A DNA stretch of 6,120 bases, from NCBI GenBank assembly GCA_946479075.1, contig CAMLDT010000206.1:1-6120 (forward strand), in the 5' to 3' direction. The notes beneath the pieces are model-generated. The model did not search any database. It saw nothing but the letters and a program-made list of their open reading frames with translations, and was not told where the DNA came from. This document shows positions 1-6,120 of the stretch, in pieces. Within the stretch, counting starts at the first letter, position 1. Each line of letters starts with the position of its first letter. Origin of the DNA: an uncultured Polaromonas sp. (GTDB lineage Bacteria; Pseudomonadota; Gammaproteobacteria; Burkholderiales; Burkholderiaceae). The position numbers and the translations under genes are program-made.

Positions 1-1129
<1,129 letters not shown>

Positions 1130-1202
1130 TCATTTTGAGAATGATTGCGCGAGGTCCCGGATCCCTGGCGCGCGTTTCACCGCCGGGGCCGACATCATGG
1201 TC

Positions 1203-1231
1203 AAAAACCCTTCCAGCCCTTGCTGGACGGG
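1203..1231 (-). terminator. Intrinsic terminator after dnaJ
   Basis: Read on the minus strand: CCC, G, TCCAGC, loop AAGG, GCTGGA, A, GGG, then TTTTT. The arms pair 3+6 bp with one internal G/A mismatch and the T-run follows directly (1203-1207). It starts 49 bases after the dnaJ stop and would end the dnaK-dnaJ transcript before frmA. The hairpin is built from the 3' half of the dispersed repeat at 1211-1257. The stem is moderate, so some readthrough is possible. Confidence 0.68.
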
Positions 1232-1257
1232 CGCAGGCAGCTATTGATTCAATAGCA
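1211..1257 (-). repeat. Short dispersed repeat, copy A
   Basis: This 47-base element on the minus strand opens with TGCTATTG and ends with AAGGGCTGGAA. Its head contains a perfect 7-bp inverted repeat around 3 bases (1240-1256, GCTATTGATTCAATAGC). It aligns without gaps to copy B (5315-5361, opposite strand) at 33 of the first 46 positions by my count, and its head aligns with copy C (5864-5893). The pattern of a GCTAT..ATAGC head, then GCTGCxxGCGC, then AAGGGCT, matches an abundant intergenic repeat I remember from Comamonadaceae; that link is from memory. Confidence 0.7.
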
Positions 1258-1279
1258 GACTGCGCCGTGTGTTGCATGA

Positions 1280-2425
1280 TCAGGGGCTGAAGAAACCCTT
1301 GAGCTTGTCGGTCCAGCTTTCCTCGGTGGGTGAATGTTTGGCGCCGCCTTTTTTCAGGGACTCGTCGAGTTCCTTGAACAGCTTGCGCTGGTGCTCGGTC
1401 AGCTTCACCGGCGTTTCCACCGTGATGTGGCAATACAGGTCGCCCGGGTAGCTGGAGCGCACGCCCTTGATGCCCTTGCCGCGCAGGCGGAACTGCTTGC
1501 CGGTTTGCGTGCCATCGGGGATGTCGATGGCAGCCTTGCCGGCCAGCGTCGGCACTTCAATCTCGCCGCCCAGCGCAGCTGTCGCCATGCCGATGGGCAC
1601 CACGCAGTGCAGGTCGTCGCCGTCGCGCTCGAAGATGTCATGCTTCTTGAGCCGGATCTCGATGTACAGGTCGCCCGGCGGGCCGCCGTTGGTGCCCGGC
1701 TCACCGTTGCCGGTGGAGCGGATGCGCATGCCGTCGTCGATGCCGGCCGGAATCTTGACTTCCAGGGTTTTGTTGCTTTTGGTCTTGCCGACGCCGTGGC
1801 AGGTGACACAGGGTTCGGGAATGAGCTTGCCACTGCCGCGGCATTGCGGGCAGGTCTGCTGCACGCTGAAAAAGCCCTGCTTCATTTGCACCACGCCGTG
1901 GCCGTGGCAGGTGGTGCAGGTGACCACCTTGGTGCCGGGTTTGGCGCCGCTGCCCTTGCAGGTGCTGCAATCGTCCCAGCTCGGGATGCGGATCTGCGCG
2001 TCCTTGCCGGTGGCCGCTTCTTCCAGCGTGACTTCCATCGCGTAGCTGAGGTCGCCGCCGCGGTAAACCTGGCGGCCGCCGCGCTGGCCGCCACGCCCCT
2101 GCTGGGCACCGAAGACATCGCCGAAGATGTCGCCGAAGGCTTCGGCAAAACCGCCAAAGCCTTCTGCGCCCGGACCGCCGCCGCGGTTCGGATCCACGCC
2201 GGCGTGGCCGTACTGGTCATAGGCCGCGCGTTTTTGCGCGTCCGACAACATTTCGTAGGCTTCCTTGGCTTCCTTGAATTTTTCCTCGGCCGCCTTGCTG
2301 CTGTCCCCCTGGTTGCGGTCGGGGTGGTGCTTCATCGCCAGCTTGCGATAGGCTTTCTTGATGTCCTCATCGCTGGCGTTTTTCGGGACGCCCAGCGTGT
2401 CGTAGTAGTCTTTTTTGATGGCCAT
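1280..2425 (-). CDS. dnaJ: Chaperone protein DnaJ (Hsp40, class A co-chaperone)
   Basis: Cytosolic co-chaperone that binds unfolded polypeptides, hands them to DnaK and stimulates DnaK ATP hydrolysis. The 381-residue product has full class A architecture. The J domain spans residues ~5-72 with the HPD motif at 34-36. A Gly/Phe-rich linker follows at ~76-120, with DIF at 99-101. The zinc-binding region has four CxxCxGxG repeats starting at C153, C170, C192 and C206. The two beta-sandwich client-binding domains and dimerisation tail run from ~215 to the end. Length is close to E. coli DnaJ (376). The start [13 protein letters not shown] matches the family N-terminus; only a weak GAG lies upstream, so translation may depend on the leader. 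It follows dnaK by 111 bases with no promoter I can see, so it is probably cotranscribed with dnaK. No lesion or odd residue was found. Confidence 0.98.
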   Translation of the reverse strand: MAIKKDYYDTLGVPKNASDEDIKKAYRKLAMKHHPDRNQGDSSKAAEEKFKEAKEAYEMLSDAQKRAAYDQYGHAGVDPNRGGGPGAEGFGGFAEAFGDIFGDVFGAQQGRGGQRGGRQVYRGGDLSYAMEVTLEEAATGKDAQIRIPSWDDCSTCKGSGAKPGTKVVTCTTCHGHGVVQMKQGFFSVQQTCPQCRGSGKLIPEPCVTCHGVGKTKSNKTLEVKIPAGIDDGMRIRSTGNGEPGTNGGPPGDLYIEIRLKKHDIFERDGDDLHCVVPIGMATAALGGEIEVPTLAGKAAIDIPDGTQTGKQFRLRGKGIKGVRSSYPGDLYCHITVETPVKLTEHQRKLFKELDESLKKGGAKHSPTEESWTDKLKGFFSP

Positions 2426-2472
2426 GGGAACTCGTGTTCAGTGAAAAAGATGTCGGTGGCCCGGATGTGGCA

Positions 2473-2507
2473 AAGCGGAATGCGGGGGCACGCCCCGATT
2501 CCGCCTT
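2473..2507 (-). promoter_or_regulatory. Long inverted repeat in the dnaK-dnaJ gap
   Basis: GCGGAAT (2475-2481) pairs with ATTCCGC (2498-2504), and inside it GGGGC (2485-2489) faces GCCCC (2492-2496). Outer AAG and CTT can extend the stem past a bulge. Only TTT follows on the minus strand, so it is a poor full terminator. A partial terminator, RNA-processing site or 3'-end stabiliser that lowers dnaJ relative to dnaK is a reasonable inference. Confidence 0.5.
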
Positions 2508-2536
2508 GATGGCCGCAGCTGAAACAACAAAAAGGG

Positions 2537-4477
<1,941 letters not shown>

Positions 4478-4483
4478 GATGAA

Positions 4484-4488
4484 CTCCT
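4484..4488 (-). promoter_or_regulatory. Ribosome binding site of dnaK
   Basis: AGGAG on the minus strand, six bases before the dnaK ATG. It is the only strong Shine-Dalgarno among the chaperone genes here: grpE and dnaJ have none or weak ones. This fits high DnaK output relative to its partners. Confidence 0.85.
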
Positions 4489-4557
4489 AGATTTTCTTGG
4501 TTGACTGTGTGGATGCGCGGGCCGGTTTCAGCCGGGGGTTCGCAGACCGTGTTGATG

Positions 4558-4585
4558 ACTTGTGGATAACTTTTGCCGTTTCAAG
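4558..4585 (-). promoter_or_regulatory. Sigma-32 (RpoH)-type promoter of dnaK
   Basis: On the minus strand a perfect -35 CTTGAAA (4579-4585) is followed after 13 bases by CCACAAGT (4558-4565), which matches five of seven fixed positions of the heat-shock -10 CCCCATNT. Transcription would start near 4551, giving a leader of about 70 bases. The spacing equals that of the grpE promoter, which supports the call. The -10 is the weaker part. Confidence 0.62.
4561..4569 (-). promoter_or_regulatory. Perfect DnaA-box sequence on the dnaK promoter
   Basis: TTATCCACA on the minus strand is an exact match to the DnaA-box consensus TTATNCACA and overlaps the proposed dnaK -10. A related GCATCCACA (4508-4516) lies about 50 bases downstream. 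The sequence match is certain; whether DnaA binds is unknown, and a single box can arise by chance. Confidence 0.4.
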
Positions 4586-4599
4586 TGCAATATCTTGAA
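4580..4599. repeat. Inverted repeat over the dnaK -35
   Basis: TTCAAG and CTTGAA form a perfect 6-bp dyad with 8 bases between, starting 9 bases past the grpE stop. One arm is most of the -35 CTTGAAA. No T-run follows, so it is not an obvious grpE terminator, and grpE transcripts may read into dnaK. An operator overlapping the promoter, or chance, are the alternatives. Confidence 0.4.
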
Positions 4600-4608
4600 T
4601 TTGACCAA

Positions 4609-5181
4609 TTATTTGGGGGCGGCCACCGTGACCAGGGCGGGCCGCAGCACGCGGTCGGCGATCAGGTAGCCTTTTTGCAGCACGCCCACCACGGTGTTGG
4701 CTTCCTGCGTGGACTCGGGAGGAAGCGGCACCATGCTGATGGCCTGGTGCTGGTGGGGGTCGAACTTTGCGCCGCTGGCGGGGTTGATCTCCACCACCTT
4801 GTTGCGCTCCAGCGCGCTCTTGAGCTGCTTGAGGGTGGCTTCGGTGCCTTCACGGATCTGGTCGGCGGTGGCATCCGCTTGCTGCAGGCCGGCCTCCAGG
4901 CTGTCGGCCACCGGCAGCAGGCTTTCAGCGAAACCTTCCAGGGCAAATTTGCGCGCCTTGGCAACTTCGTCGTCGGCGCGGCGCCGGGCGTTTTCGGTTT
5001 CGGCCTTGGCGCGCAGGTAGTTGTCGGCCAGCTCGGCGTTTTTGGCCTGCAGCGCAGCCAGCTCGGCCTGCACGGCACTCAGGGCGTCGGTCTCGTTGGC
5101 GGCCTGGGCGGCTTCCAGCTCTTCGGGACTGGGATCGCCGGTCAGGTCTTGGTTTTGTTCAGCTTGGGTGTTGTCGGACAT
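4609..5181 (-). CDS. grpE: Nucleotide exchange factor GrpE
   Basis: Homodimeric cytosolic cochaperone that opens the DnaK nucleotide-binding domain to release ADP and so resets the chaperone cycle; in the family its long helices also act as a thermosensor. The 190-residue product (E. coli 197) has an acidic, Gln-rich disordered N-terminus to ~20, a long Ala/Glu/Lys-rich coiled-coil helix at ~20-85 including [16 protein letters not shown], a four-helix-bundle region to ~128, and the C-terminal beta domain. The beta domain carries FDPHQHQA at 140-147 and [20 protein letters not shown] at 162-181, the part of the family signature that faces DnaK. The ATG at 5181 has no Shine-Dalgarno, but MSDNTQ is a usual start and no better one is visible. 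It is first in the grpE-dnaK-dnaJ cluster, about 32 bases downstream of the expected start site of a strong sigma-32-like promoter. Confidence 0.97.
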   Translation of the reverse strand: MSDNTQAEQNQDLTGDPSPEELEAAQAANETDALSAVQAELAALQAKNAELADNYLRAKAETENARRRADDEVAKARKFALEGFAESLLPVADSLEAGLQQADATADQIREGTEATLKQLKSALERNKVVEINPASGAKFDPHQHQAISMVPLPPESTQEANTVVGVLQKGYLIADRVLRPALVTVAAPK

Positions 5182-5219
5182 AGGTCGGTGGCGGTTCGTG
5201 TAAACAAAGACAAAAGGGC

Positions 5220-5247
5220 AACTGGGGGCTTGATGGCCCTTTTCAAG
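5220..5247 (-). promoter_or_regulatory. Sigma-32 (RpoH)-type promoter of grpE
   Basis: On the minus strand CTTGAAA (5241-5247), a 13-base spacer and CCCCAGTT (5220-5227). The -35 is perfect and the -10 matches six of seven fixed positions of CCCCATNT. The expected start is near 5213, about 32 bases before the grpE ATG. There is no CIRCE inverted repeat nearby, so RpoH rather than HrcA control is inferred. Confidence 0.78.
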
Positions 5248-5314
5248 ACAGGGAAATGCACGCCGGCAGAAAATGCCGCGCGCCCGCGGCAGCGCCCGGG
5301 ATTTGTCACCTCAA

Positions 5315-5361
5315 TGCTATCAAATCAGGAGCTGCTTGCGCAGGCTGCAAAAGGGCTGGAG
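5315..5361 (+). repeat. Short dispersed repeat, copy B
   Basis: Starts TGCTATCAAATC, continues GAGCTGCTTGCGC and ends AAGGGCTGGAG, followed by CCTGATT. It aligns without gaps to copy A on the other strand (33 of 46 identical). Its head dyad has decayed (GCTAT faces GGAGC). It sits between the terminator of the HxlR-like gene and the grpE promoter, in a 273-base gap that otherwise holds no gene. Confidence 0.68.
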
Positions 5362-5411
5362 CCTGATTCGGTTCGCAAAGACGAGGCGGGATGCCCGGTG
5401 CGGCCGCGCAT

Positions 5412-5438
5412 AAAAAAGACAGGCCTGGGCCTGTCTTT
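5412..5438 (-). terminator. Strong intrinsic terminator of the HxlR-like gene
   Basis: A perfect 10-bp stem, AAAGACAGGC / GCCTGTCTTT with a 4-base loop (5415-5438), is followed on the minus strand by a T-run whose six bases are at 5412-5417. It lies 16 bases past the stop at 5455. It isolates the regulator from the heat-shock genes downstream. Only the minus-strand reading has a long T-run. Confidence 0.92.
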
Positions 5439-5454
5439 GCGGCGGGGGCAGCGC

Positions 5455-5781
5455 TTATTTTTTCTTGACGATGCTGGTGGCCTTGACCTGGCTGGCCGTC
5501 CACTTGGCGGCAAAAGCCTGCATGTCGTTGAGGCGCTTGAGCAGGTCGGCACCCATGGGGGTGACGGTGTAACCCTCGCTGGCGTGGCTCATGAGGCCGG
5601 CTGCGCGGAGTTCCTTGATGCGGGTGTTCAGGGTGTTGGGGGTGATGCTGCCGATGCTGTCCTGGAGCAGCCGGAAAGTCTGCGGATGGCCGTCCTTGAG
5701 CGCCCACAACACGCGCAAGGCATAACGTGCCTCAAGCAGTTCAAACAGCTGACCGACCGCAGCATTTTCTTTGGCACTCAT
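5455..5781 (-). CDS. HxlR-like winged helix-turn-helix transcriptional regulator
   Basis: Small DNA-binding protein, 108 residues from the start chosen here, typical of HxlR-type regulators (about 100-130). From N to C: helix 1 with FELLEARYALRVLWALKDG (13-31), the position of the family's FELLGGKWT..IL..L segment; helix-turn-helix at ~34-60 (FRLLQDSIGSITPNTLNTRI, then KELRAAGLM); wing with EGYTVTPMGADLL (69-81); a C-terminal dimerisation helix with FAAKW; and a lysine-ended tail. It has no cysteine, so the thiol sensing seen in some HxlR proteins is not available, and no ligand can be assigned. The ATG at 5790 directly abuts AGGAG, whereas the one at 5781 lies 9 bases from it, so I prefer 5781. 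A TATATT at 5843-5848 could be its -10, but no -35 fits. It has its own terminator and is not in the grpE unit. A more distant ArsR/PadR-like assignment is possible. Confidence 0.83.
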   Translation of the reverse strand: MSAKENAAVGQLFELLEARYALRVLWALKDGHPQTFRLLQDSIGSITPNTLNTRIKELRAAGLMSHASEGYTVTPMGADLLKRLNDMQAFAAKWTASQVKATSIVKKK

Positions 5782-5790
5782 GGGGGGCAT

Positions 5791-5795
5791 CTCCT
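5791..5795 (-). promoter_or_regulatory. Ribosome binding site that sets the HxlR-like gene start
   Basis: AGGAG on the minus strand. It touches the upstream ATG (5790) with no spacer, which is not usable in the normal way, and lies nine bases from the in-frame ATG at 5781, which is. This removes three residues (MPP) from the longest reading frame. Confidence 0.7.
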
Positions 5796-5863
5796 GGTCA
5801 CGTTTCTGTCACGGTTAATCGATAAGCATGCGCTTGAAGCGAAATATAGCGGAAATTTCTGAC

Positions 5864-5893
5864 TGCTACTAGTTTTATAGCTGCCCGCGCCCG
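5864..5893 (+). repeat. Short dispersed repeat, copy C (head only)
   Basis: TGCTACTAGTTT, then TATAGCTGC, then CCGCGCCCG aligns without gaps to the first 30 bases of copy A, including the GCTA/TAGC dyad and the GCTGCC.GCGCCCG block. The following bases no longer resemble the AAGGGCT tail, so this copy is truncated or strongly diverged. It lies in the 173-base gap between the MarR-like and HxlR-like genes, where I see no further gene and no clear terminator for the MarR-like gene. Confidence 0.55.
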
Positions 5894-5954
5894 CCGCGTG
5901 TGGCGTTGCGGCCAAAAAGCTTGAAATGTCAGGCCGGATGGGGTAACGCGGATT

Positions 5955-6120
5955 TCACAGATACACTTTTTGCAGCAGGCGGATCAGGGTTTTGCGTTCT
6001 GCTGCCGAGAGGCGGGCGGTGGCATCCAGTTCCAGCTCCTGGGCGGTGCGCTCGGCATCATGCATCAGCTTGTGGCCGGCGGCGGTCGCCTGCCCCTCGG
6101 TCAGGCCGATCGACGCGATC
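5955..6120 (-). CDS. C-terminal end of a probable MarR-family regulator (5' part outside the window)
   Basis: Reading the minus strand from the right edge in the frame that stops at TGA 5955-5957 gives 54 residues: IASIGLTEGQATAAGHKLMH, then a segment rich in Ala/Glu/Leu, ending in LSAAERKTLIRLLQKVYL. The LTEGQ..AGHKL segment resembles what follows the wing of MarR proteins (LT..G..L), and LSAAERKTLIRLLQKVY resembles their final dimerisation helix (LS.EE...L..LL.K). MarR proteins are small dimeric repressors that respond to phenolic or oxidative signals; the effector cannot be told from this fragment. The DNA-binding domain is missing, so the family call rests on the tail alone. It is transcribed towards the HxlR-like gene. 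Confidence 0.72.
   Translation of the reverse strand, partial: IASIGLTEGQATAAGHKLMHDAERTAQELELDATARLSAAERKTLIRLLQKVYL

Noticed and set aside
1133..1150. GAGAATGATT region resembling part of a Fur box
   Set aside because: Only one half of the dyad resembles the consensus, and frmA gives no reason to expect iron control.
5771..5779. TTGGCACTC, resembling the left arm of a CIRCE element (TTAGCACTC)
   Set aside because: The matching GAGTGCTAA arm is absent nine bases on, and the sequence lies at the start of the HxlR-like coding region.
5782..5790. Upstream ATG (MPP extension) of the HxlR-like gene
   Set aside because: The Shine-Dalgarno AGGAG directly touches this ATG, while the ATG three codons later has a workable nine-base spacing.
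5920..5926. CTTGAAA on the plus strand, like another sigma-32 -35
   Set aside because: No CCCCAT-like -10 follows at 11-16 bases and no plus-strand gene lies downstream.

Overview
The window is GC-rich bacterial chromosome with six genes, all on the minus strand and all with close homologues among the Proteobacteria. The chaperone sequences, the adhC-type formaldehyde dehydrogenase and a short dispersed repeat that I associate with Comamonadaceae genomes (Polaromonas, Rhodoferax, Variovorax and relatives) point to a betaproteobacterium of the order Burkholderiales. The family assignment is inference.

In transcription order (right to left) the layout is as follows. The 3' end of a MarR-like regulator enters from the right edge (5955-6120). 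A small HxlR-like winged-helix regulator follows (5455-5781), closed by a strong intrinsic terminator (5412-5438). Next is the Hsp70 machine: grpE (4609-5181), dnaK (2537-4477) and dnaJ (1280-2425). Last is a class III alcohol dehydrogenase / S-(hydroxymethyl)glutathione dehydrogenase (frmA/adhC type), with 344 codons present before it runs off the left edge.

GrpE, DnaK and DnaJ form one chaperone cycle: DnaJ delivers substrate and stimulates ATP hydrolysis by DnaK, and GrpE releases ADP. Both grpE and dnaK have a sigma-32-like promoter with a CTTGAAA -35 and a 13-base spacer, and there is no CIRCE operator, so control by RpoH rather than HrcA is the likely mode here. dnaJ has no visible promoter of its own and probably rides on the dnaK transcript, through a hairpin-bearing 111-base gap. 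A mismatch-containing hairpin plus T5 after dnaJ separates the chaperone unit from the dehydrogenase.

All intergenic gaps are under 300 bases. They hold three diverged copies of one short repeat, the promoters and terminators, and several inverted repeats. I see no mobile element, CRISPR array, RNA gene or unknown multigene system. The points worth a second look are regulatory: the repeat family and its overlap with the dnaJ terminator, a perfect DnaA box on the dnaK promoter, and the hairpin around the dnaK stop codon.
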